NCBI RefSeq assembly: GCF_006874585.1
Contig: NZ_CP029761.1
Location: 1 to 64,000 of the forward strand
Reading direction: 5' to 3'
From: Sphingomonas sp. IC081
Lineage (GTDB): Bacteria; Pseudomonadota; Alphaproteobacteria; Sphingomonadales; Sphingomonadaceae
Length of the DNA stretch: 64,000 nucleotides
The position numbers and the translations under genes are program-made. Below, piece by piece: positions 54,039 to 63,660 of the stretch. The notes beneath the pieces are model-generated. The model saw only the letters and a list, made by a program, of their open reading frames with translations, was not told where the DNA came from and did no database searches. Numbering within the stretch: position 1 is the stretch's first letter; every line of letters begins with the position of its first letter.

Positions 54039-54171
54039 GTTCGCGTCTCCAGAAAGTCGGCCAAATGGCATGTTTGCAGGCGCGCCTAGAGGGTGGGGAC
54101 CGGCGCGACAAGCAGGAAGGATGCGGCGACTATAAGCAGCGCATCGTGAGGACAGAGAAATTCACCGGATT

Positions 54172-54205
54172 GAACGGAAAGTGCGCGGTTACGCATTTTC
54201 CGTTC
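54172..54205. promoter_or_regulatory. 14-bp hairpin upstream of dapD
   Basis: GAACGGAAAGTGCG (54172-54185) pairs with 54192-54205 with one G-U pair. It lies in the gap between gmk and dapD, both on the minus strand, and may terminate gmk or regulate read-through. A further short TCCGGAC hairpin follows toward gmk. Confidence 0.45.
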
Positions 54206-54263
54206 GGGTGTTTGTTTGGAAATCCGCACTGGGCCGGTGCTGCCTCCGGACGTCAGTCCGGAC

Positions 54264-54917
54264 TTAGGGCGCCATCAGTTCGCGCACGAAGCCGATCAGG
54301 CCGGTCTGGCGGGCGCGGCGCATGCGTTCGGCGGCGAGGATCTGCTTCACCTTCTCGAAGCACTGGTCGATGTCATCGTTGACGACGACGTAGTCATAGC
54401 CGTCCCAGTGGCTGATTTCCGAGCGGGCGCGTTCCATGCGGGCAGCGATCACGTCCATCGAATCGGTGCCGCGCCCGGTCAGGCGGCGGCGCAGTTCGTC
54501 GATGCTGGGCGGCAGCAGGAACACGCGCACGACGTCGCGCTCCAGCTTCTGGTAGAGCTGCTGGGTGCCCTGCCAGTCGATGTCGAACAGATAGTCCTGC
54601 CCGTCCTTGAGACCGGCCTTCACCTGGGCCTTGGGGGTGGCGTAGCTGTTGCCGAACACGGTCGCCCATTCGAGGAACTCGCCTTCGGCGGCCATCCGGT
54701 CGAATTCGGCCTGGCTGACGAAGTGGTAGTCCTTGCCGTCGACTTCGCCGGGGCGGGGCGGGCGGGTGGTGCAGGATACCGAGTTGCGGATGTGGGCATC
54801 GTGCTCGAGCAGCATGCGCGAGATCGTTGTCTTGCCCGCGCCCGAGGGCGAGGACATGATCAGCATCAGGCCGCGCCGGGCCAGCGTATCAGCGGGGTTT
54901 TCGGGAGAGTTGACCAT
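54264..54917 (-). CDS. gmk: Guanylate kinase
   Basis: Phosphorylates GMP to GDP. The 217-residue product has the P-loop SSPSGAGKTTISRML, the GMP-binding SVSCTTRPPRPGEVDGKDYHF, and the lid TGRGTDSMDVIAARM. Length and motifs are normal. Confidence 0.97.
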   Translation of the reverse strand: MVNSPENPADTLARRGLMLIMSSPSGAGKTTISRMLLEHDAHIRNSVSCTTRPPRPGEVDGKDYHFVSQAEFDRMAAEGEFLEWATVFGNSYATPKAQVKAGLKDGQDYLFDIDWQGTQQLYQKLERDVVRVFLLPPSIDELRRRLTGRGTDSMDVIAARMERARSEISHWDGYDYVVVNDDIDQCFEKVKQILAAERMRRARQTGLIGFVRELMAP

Positions 54918-54982
54918 GGGCCCCGATGCCGATGGTTGCGCATCAAATCAAGAGGGCAAATCAGGAGGCAAGGTCGGCCCGA

Positions 54983-55534
54983 TCAGCTTTCGGTGCCGTC
55001 CTCGGCCATTTCGGCGAGCTGTCTTTCGCCGCTGGCACGGGCCTTGCGGGCGCGGGAGCGGTCGTAGAGCGTCTTGATGGCAAGCCCGCCGACAACCGCG
55101 ATGGCGCCGGGGACCGAGTTCAGGGCGACCCGGGCAAGAAGCCCGTGGGCAATCGATTCGCCGAACGAACGACCGTCGAGAATCGCCTTGGCCTTGCGGG
55201 GGGTATAGGCCTTGCCGAGTACGGCCTGTTCCATCGCGCGGCGGGCGATCGCGGCGCCGCCGCGCAGGGCGACGTCGGCAATGATGAGGTTGGTGGCCGA
55301 ATTGGGGCTGGGGCCGCGGATCTCGGGGGGCTTGGCCTTCGCCTTGAGCTTGTCCCTGACCCGGGCGGCACGGCTCCGGGGTTTGGCGGCGCCGGGCGCC
55401 GGTTTTTTGGGCGCCTGTTTTTCGGATGCCTGTATGCCGGGGGCGGCAAGAGCGACGGTTTCGGCGATTGCCGCCTGCCGCTCCTGTTCATCGCTGATCG
55501 CACGCTGGAACTTGCCCGGGGCCATGCCCTTCAC
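54983..55534 (-). CDS. Conserved hypothetical protein with membrane segment
   Basis: A 183-residue basic protein with a Lys/Pro/Ala-rich N-terminal half and a C-terminal half that has NLIIADVALRGGAAIARRAME and a hydrophobic VPGAIAVVGGLAIKTLYDRS segment. It looks like an unstructured arm followed by a membrane-associated helix. No family recognised. Same strand as sspB, 25 bp downstream. Confidence 0.65.
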   Translation of the reverse strand: MKGMAPGKFQRAISDEQERQAAIAETVALAAPGIQASEKQAPKKPAPGAAKPRSRAARVRDKLKAKAKPPEIRGPSPNSATNLIIADVALRGGAAIARRAMEQAVLGKAYTPRKAKAILDGRSFGESIAHGLLARVALNSVPGAIAVVGGLAIKTLYDRSRARKARASGERQLAEMAEDGTES

Positions 55535-55559
55535 GCTTTCCCGGGCTGACGCTGCCCGC

Positions 55560-56063
55560 CTACTTCTTTTTCCCGAAGTCGACCGAAACGACGTTCGATC
55601 CGTCTTCGCTGGGAGTAATGCGCGAGGCGACGTCGCGTTCCGCGTCGTTGCCGGGCTCCACGATCGGCTCGTCGTCCAGCTCGTCGTCGGCGATGGCCTG
55701 GAACTGCAGGCCGAAGTCCACCGCCGGGTCGACGAAGGCGGTGATCGCCGAGAACGGGATCACCAGGTTCGAGGGCCGCTGGTTGAAGCTGAGGCTGACC
55801 GAGAAGCCCTGTTCGCCCACCGCCAGGTCCCAGAACTTGTTCTGGAGGACGATCGTCATCTCGTCCGGGAAACGGGCGCGCAGTTCGGCGGGAATCGAGA
55901 CCCCCGGAGCGCCGGTCTTGAAGGTGATGTAGAAATGGTGGCCCCCCGGAAGGGCGCCGCCGGAGGCTTCCACCTGGCCGAGCACGCGGCCAACGACGGC
56001 GCGCAGGGCTTCCTGTACGATCTCGTCGTAAGGGATCAGGCTGTCTTGAGGCGTATCGTTCAT
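55560..56063 (-). CDS. sspB: SspB-like ClpXP adaptor protein
   Basis: Adaptor that hands ssrA-tagged proteins to the ClpXP protease. The 167-residue product has the alphaproteobacterial SspB core (GGHHFYITFKTGAPGVSIP, NKFWDLAVGEQGFSVSLSF, LVIPFSAITAFVDPAV) and a C-terminal acidic tail ending in VVSVDFGKKK that may dock to ClpX. Divergent from the his operon. Confidence 0.92.
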   Translation of the reverse strand: MNDTPQDSLIPYDEIVQEALRAVVGRVLGQVEASGGALPGGHHFYITFKTGAPGVSIPAELRARFPDEMTIVLQNKFWDLAVGEQGFSVSLSFNQRPSNLVIPFSAITAFVDPAVDFGLQFQAIADDELDDEPIVEPGNDAERDVASRITPSEDGSNVVSVDFGKKK

Positions 56064-56268
56064 CGCGCTCTAGGTGCTGATGCAAGACCGGCGGGTCAAG
56101 CATGTTCGACCAGAAAATAGCATGACCAGTCGGGTTTTCCCTAGGTCGTTTTGCCTGAATGCGACCAAAGGAGGGTGTGGGAGGGGAGGTTCGCCCACCA
56201 AAGATTGCCGGGCGGCGGCGCGATACGCACAATTGATTCCACGCGGCATCGGTCTATAGGCCCTTCGC

Positions 56269-56871
56269 ATGCGCACTGCCTCGATCAATCGCAACACCCA
56301 CGAGACCCGCATCGCGGTTTCGGTCAATCTCGACGGCACCGGGACTTACGACGTCTCGACCGGGATCGGTTTCCTCGATCACATGATCGAGCAGTTCTCG
56401 CGCCATTCGCTGATCGACATCACCTGCCATATCCAGGGCGACCTCCATGTGGACCAGCACCACACGGCCGAGGACAGCGCCATCGCGATCGGTCAGGCGA
56501 TCTCGCAGGCGCTCGGCGACAAGGCCGGCATCGGCCGCTACGGCGACGTCCACTCGCCGATGGACGAGGCGCTGAGCCGTGTCTCGCTCGACATTTCGGG
56601 CCGCCCCTATTTCGTGTGGAAGGCCGGTTTCACCCAGGAGAAGCTGGGCGAGTTCGATACCGAGCTGGTCGAGCACTGGTTCCACTCGATCTCGCAGGCG
56701 GTGGGCATCACCCTGCACATGGAACTGCTCTACGGCACCAACAACCACCACATCTGCGAAGGCCTGTTCAAGGGCTTTGCCCGCGCCATGCGCACCGCGG
56801 TGGAGCTTGATCCGCGCAAGGGCGGGGCGATCCCCTCGACCAAGGGCATCCTTGGCGGAGACACCCTGTAA
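56269..56871 (+). CDS. hisB: Imidazoleglycerol-phosphate dehydratase
   Basis: Seventh step of histidine synthesis; a manganese enzyme. The 200-residue monofunctional form has [12 protein letters not shown] and [11 protein letters not shown], the two His-rich metal motifs. First gene of the local his cluster; its stop shares a base with the next start (TAATG). Confidence 0.97.
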   Translation: MRTASINRNTHETRIAVSVNLDGTGTYDVSTGIGFLDHMIEQFSRHSLIDITCHIQGDLHVDQHHTAEDSAIAIGQAISQALGDKAGIGRYGDVHSPMDEALSRVSLDISGRPYFVWKAGFTQEKLGEFDTELVEHWFHSISQAVGITLHMELLYGTNNHHICEGLFKGFARAMRTAVELDPRKGGAIPSTKGILGGDTL

Positions 56872-57164
56872 TGGCCATCTTCATCATCTCGCTTCGCTAC
56901 ATCGCCCCCGTCGAGCAGGTCGACGCGCTGCTGGACGAGCATGTCGCCTGGCTGCGCGGCCATCATGCCGCCGGACGCTTTGTCGCCTGGGGCCGCAAGG
57001 TCCCGCGCGAGGGCGGCATCATCCTCGCCCGCGGTGACAGCCGCGAGGCGATGGCCGCGCTGGCCGCAACCGATCCCTTCGTGGCGGGCGTTGTCGCCGA
57101 AGTCGAAGTGATCGAGTGGGCGCCCGGTTTTCTCGATGACAGCGTGGCAGGGCTCGCCGGATGA
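56871..57164 (+). CDS. YciI-family protein
   Basis: A 97-residue ferredoxin-like-fold protein of the YciI family: [35 protein letters not shown], a central histidine pair and VEVIEWAPGF. YciI proteins are small with uncertain enzyme activity. It is coupled by overlap to both hisB (TAATG) and hisH (ATGA), so it is translated as part of the operon. Confidence 0.9.
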   Translation: MAIFIISLRYIAPVEQVDALLDEHVAWLRGHHAAGRFVAWGRKVPREGGIILARGDSREAMAALAATDPFVAGVVAEVEVIEWAPGFLDDSVAGLAG

Positions 57165-57799
57165 CGGGAGGCGGTCAGACTCTGGCGCTGATCGACTACG
57201 GCGCGGGCAATCTGCACTCGGTGGCCAACGCCCTGCGCGCCGCTGGTGCCCGAAACGTGGCGATCACCGCCGATCCCGCCGTTGTCCGCGCGGCCGACCG
57301 CATCGTGCTTCCCGGCGTCGGCTCGTTCCGCGCCTGCGCTGAAGGGCTCTGGGGCATTGCCGGCATGGTCGAGGCGATGACCGAGCGTGTCCATGTCGGC
57401 GGTGCGCCGTTCCTCGGCATCTGCGTCGGCATGCAGCTGCTCGCCACGCGCGGGCTGGAGCACGGCGTGACCAAAGGGCTCGACTGGATCGGCGGCCAGG
57501 TGCAGATGATCGAGCGCACCGATCCCGCGATCAAGATCCCGCACATGGGCTGGAACGATGTCTCGCTCGGCCTCAAGGATCCGGCGCAGGGGCTGATCGA
57601 TGCGGGGGAGGCCTATTTCCTGCACTCCTACCACTTCCAGCCCGACGACGGTGCGCATGTGGCGGCGATGACCGACCATGGCGGCGGCCTGGTCGCGGCG
57701 GTGGCCAGGGACAATGTCGTCGGCGTGCAGTTCCACCCGGAAAAGAGCCAGGCTTACGGTCTGGCGTTGCTGACGCGGTTTCTGGAATGGAAGCCGTGA
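57161..57799 (+). CDS. hisH: Imidazole glycerol phosphate synthase glutaminase subunit
   Basis: Class I glutaminase that supplies ammonia to HisF. The 212-residue product has the nucleophile elbow GICVGMQLL with cysteine and the QFHPEKSQ segment with the catalytic His and Glu. Overlaps the YciI gene by 4 bp. Confidence 0.97.
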   Translation: MTGGGQTLALIDYGAGNLHSVANALRAAGARNVAITADPAVVRAADRIVLPGVGSFRACAEGLWGIAGMVEAMTERVHVGGAPFLGICVGMQLLATRGLEHGVTKGLDWIGGQVQMIERTDPAIKIPHMGWNDVSLGLKDPAQGLIDAGEAYFLHSYHFQPDDGAHVAAMTDHGGGLVAAVARDNVVGVQFHPEKSQAYGLALLTRFLEWKP

Positions 57800-57820
57800 G
57801 CTTCGGCAGCATGCACTTTC

Positions 57821-57914
57821 TTCGTCATCCCCGCGTAGGCGGGGATCCCGCTTTTCTTCTGCTCTCGTCCCGCCCAGCCGCCAGCGGGGCCCCCGCCTTC
57901 GCGGGGGTGACGAA
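57821..57914. repeat. CGTCATCCCCGCG-type intergenic repeat, copy B
   Basis: Ends TTCGTCATCCCCGCG (57821-57835) and CGCGGGGGTGACGAA (57900-57914) are inverted repeats with one mismatch. Inner hairpins as in copy A at 32438. It lies inside the his operon, between hisH and hisA, the only long gap in that part. Confidence 0.75.
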
Positions 57915-57937
57915 GTAGTACAGGTCAGGATCGCCAG

Positions 57938-58669
57938 ATGATCGTATTTCCCGCCATCGACCTCAAGCAGGGGCAGGTCGTCCGCCTTGCCGAAGGCGAC
58001 ATGGATCGCGCCACCGTCTACGGGGACAATCCCGCCGCGCAGGCCATGCTGTTTGCCGAAGCCGGATCGCAGTATCTCCACGTCGTCGATCTCGACGGCT
58101 CCTTCGCCGGCCGCGCCGAGAACCGCGAGGCGGTGGAAGCCATCCTCGAGGTGTTCCCCGGCCATGTGCAGCTGGGCGGCGGCATCCGCACCCGCGAGGC
58201 GGTGGCGGGCTGGTTCGACCTTGGCGTGTCGCGCGTGGTCATGGGCACCGCCGCGCTGAAGGACCCGCAGTTCGTCAAGGACATGGCGCGGGAATACCCC
58301 GGCGGCATCGTCGTCGCGGTGGACGCGCGCGACGGCATGGTCGCGACCGAGGGCTGGGCGGAAGTCTCCGACGTGTCGATCGTCGACATGGCCCGCCGCT
58401 TCGAGGACGCGGGCGTGGCCTCGCTGTTGTTCACCGACATCGGCCGCGACGGCCTGCTCAAGGGCGTGAACATCGACGCCACCGTCGATCTCGCCCGCCG
58501 CACCGACTTGCCGGTGATCGCGAGCGGCGGCGTCAAGGGCCTCGACGACATCCGCCTGCTGGCGCTTCATGCGCGCGACGGGATCGAGGGGGTCATCACC
58601 GGCCGCGCGCTCTACGACGGCCGCCTCGACCTTGCCGCCGCGATCCAGATGGCCGAGCGCGAGGGATGA
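57938..58669 (+). CDS. hisA: Phosphoribosylformimino-5-aminoimidazole carboxamide ribotide isomerase
   Basis: Fourth step of histidine synthesis, an Amadori isomerase with a TIM barrel. The 243-residue product has FPAIDLKQGQVVRLAEGD with the catalytic aspartate near the start, and AVDARDGMVATEGW in the centre with the second. Overlaps the next small gene by 4 bp. Confidence 0.97.
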   Translation: MIVFPAIDLKQGQVVRLAEGDMDRATVYGDNPAAQAMLFAEAGSQYLHVVDLDGSFAGRAENREAVEAILEVFPGHVQLGGGIRTREAVAGWFDLGVSRVVMGTAALKDPQFVKDMAREYPGGIVVAVDARDGMVATEGWAEVSDVSIVDMARRFEDAGVASLLFTDIGRDGLLKGVNIDATVDLARRTDLPVIASGGVKGLDDIRLLALHARDGIEGVITGRALYDGRLDLAAAIQMAEREG

Positions 58670-58911
58670 ACGAGAACCGCCTCATCGCGGTGATGGCGCT
58701 GGTGGTGCTGGTGCCGAGCGCGCTCTGGGCGCTGCGCGATTTTCGCGAGGGCAAGGCGAAGCTGCTGCTGTTCAGCCGCGCGCGCTCTAAAGTCGAGACC
58801 ACGCTGGCGGACAATCCGCAGAGGTTCTGGGGCTATTCGGCGTTCAACCTTGCCGTGTGCCTGACGCTGGGCGCATTGTGCGTGATGCTGTTCTTCAAGC
58901 CGGTAGAGTGA
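58666..58911 (+). CDS. Small two-helix membrane protein
   Basis: An 81-residue protein with an N-terminal helix (LIAVMALVVLVPSALWAL), a polar loop and a C-terminal helix (NLAVCLTLGALCVMLFF). No family recognised. The ATGA overlap with hisA shows coupling; hisF follows 21 bp later. Its place in the his operon is unusual. Confidence 0.7.
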   Translation: MNENRLIAVMALVVLVPSALWALRDFREGKAKLLLFSRARSKVETTLADNPQRFWGYSAFNLAVCLTLGALCVMLFFKPVE

Positions 58912-58932
58912 AGTCATGCCAAGGATCTTGAA

Positions 58933-59694
58933 ATGACAGTTCGTATCCGCGTCATCCCCTGCCTCGATGTCCGCGACGGGCGCGTGGTGAAGGGCGTCAA
59001 CTTCGTCGACCTGATCGATGCCGGCGATCCGGTCGAACAGGCCCGCGCCTATGACAAGGCCGGGGCGGACGAACTGTGCTTCCTCGACATTTCGGCCAGC
59101 CACGAAGGCCGCGGCACCCTGCTCGACGTCGTGCAACGCACTGCCGAGGTCTGCTTCATGCCGCTCACCGTGGGCGGCGGCGTGCGCACGGCGGACGATG
59201 CCCGCGCGCTGCTGCTGGCGGGCGCCGACAAGGTGGCGGTCAATTCCGCCGCTGTCTCGCGCCCCGAAGTGGTGGCCGACATTGCCGAAAAATTCGGCTC
59301 GCAGTGCATCGTCGCCTCGGTGGATGCGCGGCGGGTGGCGCCGGGTAAGTGGGAAATCTTCACCCACGGCGGCCGCAAGGCGACCGGGATCGATGCGCTG
59401 GAGCATGCGGTGAAGCTCGCGGACTACGGCGCCGGCGAACTGCTCGTGACCTCGATGGACGGCGACGGCACCCAGAACGGCTATGACCTCGCGCTCACCC
59501 GCGCGATTGCCGAATCCGTTTCGATTCCGGTGGTTGCCAGCGGCGGCGTCGGCAATCTCGACCACCTCGTGGCGGGCGTGACCGAGGGCAAGGCGAGTGC
59601 GGTGCTGGCCGCCTCGATCTTCCACTTCGGCAAGCACTCGATCGCCGAGGCCCATGCCGCCCTGCGCGCCGCGGGATTGCCGGCGCGAGGTTAG
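58933..59694 (+). CDS. hisF: Imidazole glycerol phosphate synthase cyclase subunit
   Basis: TIM-barrel subunit that makes imidazole glycerol phosphate and AICAR with HisH. The 253-residue product has [18 protein letters not shown] with the first catalytic aspartate and [14 protein letters not shown] with the second. Length is normal. Confidence 0.97.
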   Translation: MTVRIRVIPCLDVRDGRVVKGVNFVDLIDAGDPVEQARAYDKAGADELCFLDISASHEGRGTLLDVVQRTAEVCFMPLTVGGGVRTADDARALLLAGADKVAVNSAAVSRPEVVADIAEKFGSQCIVASVDARRVAPGKWEIFTHGGRKATGIDALEHAVKLADYGAGELLVTSMDGDGTQNGYDLALTRAIAESVSIPVVASGGVGNLDHLVAGVTEGKASAVLAASIFHFGKHSIAEAHAALRAAGLPARG

Positions 59695-59819
59695 AATCGG
59701 TCTTCATGGTTAGTTAACGCCATGGCCCGAATCGAGACATTCCCTTATACGTACTTGCCGCATGCCGCTCCCCGGCCAAGATCGGGACATATCTGTCGGC
59801 AGCTGATTGGAGAGGCCCG

Positions 59820-60020
59820 TTGCAGCGCTTTCATGGCACCCCGTTCCCGATTGCACCCGCTTCGCTGGGGGTTGTCGTCGCGGGCGCCCTGATGCCGCTG
59901 CCTGCCCATGCGGCCGATGCGATCACCCTGCCGGAGCCGAGCGGGATGCTGCTGCTGGGTATCGGCGTGGCCGGTGTCTGGCTCGGCCGGCGCTTTTCGC
60001 GCGGCAAGGGCAGCGATTGA
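59820..60020 (+). CDS. Very short PEP-CTERM sorted protein
   Basis: A 66-residue product with a TTG start preceded by GGAGAGG. A possible signal region (SLGVVVAGALMPLPAHAAD) is followed immediately by LPEPSGMLLLGIGVAGVWLG and RRFSRGKG. This is the PEP motif, a membrane helix and a basic tail, as in PEP-CTERM sorting signals read by exosortase. Almost nothing remains between signal peptide and sorting signal. It lies between hisF and hisE. Confidence 0.75.
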   Translation: MQRFHGTPFPIAPASLGVVVAGALMPLPAHAADAITLPEPSGMLLLGIGVAGVWLGRRFSRGKGSD

Positions 60021-60070
60021 CGCATCCGCGGGCTTGACCCCGGACATGGCCTTGCCCATGGCTTGCCGCG

Positions 60071-60397
60071 ATGAGCACTTCCGAAACCCTGGCGCGCCTT
60101 GAGGCAACCATCGCCGAACGCCGCGATGCCGATCCTTCGTCGAGCTATGTGGCCAAGCTTCATGCCAGGGGCATCGGCAAGATCGCGCAGAAGCTGGGCG
60201 AGGAAGCCACCGAAACGGTGATTGCCGCGCTGACCGAGGACGACAAGGCGCTGGTCGGCGAGGCTGCGGACCTGATCTTCCATCTCATGGTGCTGCTGGG
60301 GACCCGCAATGTCCCGTTCGCCTCGGTCCTCGACGAGCTCGACCGGCGAGAGGGCGTCTCGGGCATCGCCGAGAAGGCTTCCCGGCCCCGGTCGTGA
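60071..60397 (+). CDS. hisE: Phosphoribosyl-ATP pyrophosphatase
   Basis: Second step of histidine synthesis. The 108-residue monofunctional product has KIAQKLGEEATETVIAAL and GEAADLIFHLMVLL, the MazG-like metal-binding helices. Length is normal; HisI is not in this window. Confidence 0.95.
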   Translation: MSTSETLARLEATIAERRDADPSSSYVAKLHARGIGKIAQKLGEEATETVIAALTEDDKALVGEAADLIFHLMVLLGTRNVPFASVLDELDRREGVSGIAEKASRPRS

Positions 60398-60442
60398 TGG
60401 CCGATCCTGACGGCAAGATACTGAAGTAAAGCGGAGATTTCG

Positions 60443-60820
60443 ATGCCGATCGACCCCAGGCAGCCTTACGACGACAGCAACATCTTCGCCCGGATCCTGC
60501 GCGGCGAACTGCCCTGCGGCAAAGTCTACGAGGACGCGTTCGCGCTTGCCTTCAACGACATCCGTCCGCAGGCGCCGGTCCACGTGCTGGTCATTCCCAA
60601 GGGCCGCTACGTCTCGTGGGACGACTTCACCGCCAGGGCGGAGGACGGCGAGATCGCCGGCTTCATGCGCGCGGTGGGCAACGTGACCCGCCAGCTCGAA
60701 CTTGACGGGCCGGGCTACCGCCTGATGGTCAACATGGGTACCAACGGCCACCAGGAAGTGCCGCATCTGCATGTCCACATCTTCGGCGGGCGGCAGTTCT
60801 TCCAGATGATCGCCGACTGA
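60443..60820 (+). CDS. HIT-family hydrolase
   Basis: A 125-residue histidine-triad protein of the HINT group, hydrolysing nucleoside phosphoramidates. The triad is in EVPHLHVHIFGG near the C-terminus, and the N-terminal DDSNIFARILRGELPCGKV is typical. It follows hisE, an order common in alphaproteobacteria. Confidence 0.94.
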   Translation: MPIDPRQPYDDSNIFARILRGELPCGKVYEDAFALAFNDIRPQAPVHVLVIPKGRYVSWDDFTARAEDGEIAGFMRAVGNVTRQLELDGPGYRLMVNMGTNGHQEVPHLHVHIFGGRQFFQMIAD

Positions 60821-60853
60821 GCGGGATCCTCGACAAAACCTGAGGAAAACCGG

Positions 60854-60876
60854 GCTGCCCGCCTCGCGCGGGCGGC
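60854..60876 (+). terminator. GC-rich hairpin after the HIT gene
   Basis: GCTGCCCGC and GCGGGCGGC pair around CTCGC in the 133-bp gap between the HIT gene and ybgC. No clear T-run; it probably separates the his operon from the tol operon. Confidence 0.45.
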
Positions 60877-60953
60877 ATGACGTCGGCATTCTTGCCGTGT
60901 GAGCCCCGCGCAGGGTTGCACCGCGCCCCCCTCCCGTTACACAGGCCCCCGGC

Positions 60954-61466
60954 ATGAGTGCACAGACCCCCATCCCCCCCGTTTCATCGCGGGATCCCAG
61001 CCCGCAAGGCGGGGTTTTCGACGGTCCCGTCCACCGCTACGCGCTGCGCGTGTTCTACGAGGACACCGACGCGGGCGGGGTGGTCTATCACGCCAATTAC
61101 ATCCGCTGGTTCGAACGCGCGCGTTCCGACCTGCTTGACCTGCTGGGCATCGACCAGCGCGCCGCGCTGGATTCGGGCGCGGGGCTCTACACGGTGGCGG
61201 AAGTCAACGTGCGATACCTTTCGCCCGCGCGCCTTGGCGACGCGGTGGTGATCGAGACCCATGCCCTGCAGGTCGGCCGCGTCAGCTGCACCTTGCGCCA
61301 GATTGCCCGGCGCGGCGAAATCCGGCTTGCCGAAGCGACGGTAAAGGTCGGGTTCATCAGTCCTGAAGGACGACCGCGCAGACAGCCCGAGGCCTGGCAA
61401 CAGGCCTTCGCCACCCTACTCGACAGCTCCTCGCAGGACCTCCAGACCGGCCCGGAAGGACAATGA
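60954..61466 (+). CDS. ybgC: YbgC-like acyl-CoA thioesterase
   Basis: Hot-dog-fold thioesterase in the Tol-Pal operon. The 170-residue product has RVFYEDTDAGGVVYHANYI with the catalytic aspartate and RWFERARSD, typical of YbgC. Overlaps tolQ by 4 bp (ATGA). It may act on acyl groups of phospholipids, as proposed for the E. coli protein. Confidence 0.94.
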   Translation: MSAQTPIPPVSSRDPSPQGGVFDGPVHRYALRVFYEDTDAGGVVYHANYIRWFERARSDLLDLLGIDQRAALDSGAGLYTVAEVNVRYLSPARLGDAVVIETHALQVGRVSCTLRQIARRGEIRLAEATVKVGFISPEGRPRRQPEAWQQAFATLLDSSSQDLQTGPEGQ

Positions 61467-62175
61467 TGACCTTTGAAATGCTCGCCTCTGCCATCTCCAT
61501 CGGCAGCGATTCCAACCACCTCAACCCCATCGAACTGTTCCTGCACGCGGATATCGTGGTGCAGGCGATCATGGGCGGGCTGCTGCTCGCGAGCCTCTGG
61601 GTCTGGACGATCATCATCAGCTTCATGCTGCGCATGGGCTCGGTCGCGCGCGCCTCGGACGATTATGAGGACGGTTTCTGGGAGGCCCAGAACTTCGAGG
61701 CCTACCAGAAGGACCGCCGCCGCGGCGACGTGCCGATGGGCAAGGTGGCCGGCGCGGGTCTGGCCGAGTGGCGCCGCAATGCCTCGATGAAGCAGATCGA
61801 CCTCGAAGGCGCGCGTGAGCGTATCGCCATGGCCATGGGGTCGTCGGTCGGCGAGGAGGCGGACAAGCTGTCCGCCCGCCTGAACTTCCTGGCGACGGTG
61901 GGGTCGGTAGGTCCCTTTGTGGGCCTGTTCGGTACCGTCTGGGGGATCATGAACAGCTTCTTCCAGATCGGCCAGCAGCAGAACTCCTCGCTCGCGGTGG
62001 TTGCCCCCGGCATCTCCGAGGCGCTCTTCGCCACCGCGATCGGCCTGTTCGCGGCAATTCCGGCGGTTATCGCCTACAACCGTTTCTCGCACCGCGTGAA
62101 CATGTTCGAATCGCGCATGCAGCGCTTTGCCGACAAGCTGCACTCCGCGCTGACCCGCGAGCTGGAGCAGCGCTG

Positions 62176-62176
<1 letters not shown>
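61463..62176 (+). CDS. tolQ: Tol-Pal system protein TolQ
   Basis: Inner-membrane proton-channel subunit that energises TolA with TolR. The 237-residue product has three membrane helices, including ATVGSVGPFVGLFGTVWGIM and ALFATAIGLFAAIPAVIAYN. It resembles ExbB, but the neighbours fix it as TolQ. Its stop shares a base with the tolR start. Confidence 0.96.
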
Positions 62177-62646
<470 letters not shown>

Positions 62647-62661
62647 GCTAGGCTGGACACG

Positions 62662-63660
62662 ATGGCAACGGTTAGAACCAGGTCCGGACTGAGCAAGGAA
62701 GAGGGGCTCGGCCTTGGGGTGGCGCTGGCGCTGCACGCGGGGCTGCTGGTGCTGCTGCGCGCGCAGCCGGGCGAGCCACCGGTGATTCCGCCGCCGCAGC
62801 GCATCGAGGTGACGCTGAGCGACGATGTCGCGCCCACCTCGACCTCGCCCAACCCGTTCGAGCAGGCCGCTCCCGATATCGCGCCGACCCTGGGCGAGGC
62901 CGTTCCGGCCCCGGCCCCGGCACCCGCACCCGCGCCGGAGCCGGTGCCGGTGCCGGCTCCAGCCCCCAAGCCCGCGCCGCCGCAGCCTGCGCCCAAGCCG
63001 GTCCCGGCACCGAAACCCGTACCCAAGCCGGTTCCAAAGCCCGCGCCGGTGTCGCCCCCAAGACCGGCACCCAAACCGGTCGCGAAGCCGGTTCCCAAGC
63101 CTGCGCAGCCGGCTGCGAAACCGATTGCCAGGCCTGCCGCGAAGCCGGCCACGCGCACGCCGCCGCGCAAGAACCCGATCGACCAGATCCTCACCGGCAT
63201 CGACCGTTCGGCCAATACCGCCGCAAAGCCCTCGGCCGCACCGAAAAAGGCGGGCGGAAGCCGTGTCGGCTCCGACTTCCTGTCCGGCGTTTCCGGCGCG
63301 ACCAGCAACCAGGGCAAGGGGACGCCTGCCGCCGCTATTGGCCCGCAAGTGCGCTCGGCGCTGTCGGGGGCGATCACCCGGCAGCTCAAGCCGCACTGGA
63401 GCCCGCCGGATGGCGCCGATGCCGATCAGCTGGTGACGATCCTCTCGTTCAATCTCAACCCGGACGGCAGCCTTGCCGGTCGGCCGACCGTTGTGCGCCA
63501 GATGGGTATCACCGATGCCAATCGCGCGCAGGCGCAGCGCCATGCCGAACAGGCGATCCGCGCCGTGCAACTCGCTTCGCCTTTCAATCTTCCCTCGGAA
63601 TACTACGATGCGTGGAAACGCGTTTCGTCGTTCCGTTTCGACCTGAGGCTTTCGCAATGA
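62662..63660 (+). CDS. tolA: Tol-Pal system protein TolA
   Basis: Periplasm-spanning link between TolQR and Pal. The 332-residue product has one N-terminal membrane helix (GLGVALALHAGLLVLLR), a long Pro/Ala/Lys-rich domain with repeated PAPKPV units (about residues 75-170), and a C-terminal TonB-like domain around QLKPHWSPP and NLPSEYYDAWKR. Overlaps tolB by 4 bp (ATGA). Confidence 0.93.
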   Translation: MATVRTRSGLSKEEGLGLGVALALHAGLLVLLRAQPGEPPVIPPPQRIEVTLSDDVAPTSTSPNPFEQAAPDIAPTLGEAVPAPAPAPAPAPEPVPVPAPAPKPAPPQPAPKPVPAPKPVPKPVPKPAPVSPPRPAPKPVAKPVPKPAQPAAKPIARPAAKPATRTPPRKNPIDQILTGIDRSANTAAKPSAAPKKAGGSRVGSDFLSGVSGATSNQGKGTPAAAIGPQVRSALSGAITRQLKPHWSPPDGADADQLVTILSFNLNPDGSLAGRPTVVRQMGITDANRAQAQRHAEQAIRAVQLASPFNLPSEYYDAWKRVSSFRFDLRLSQ

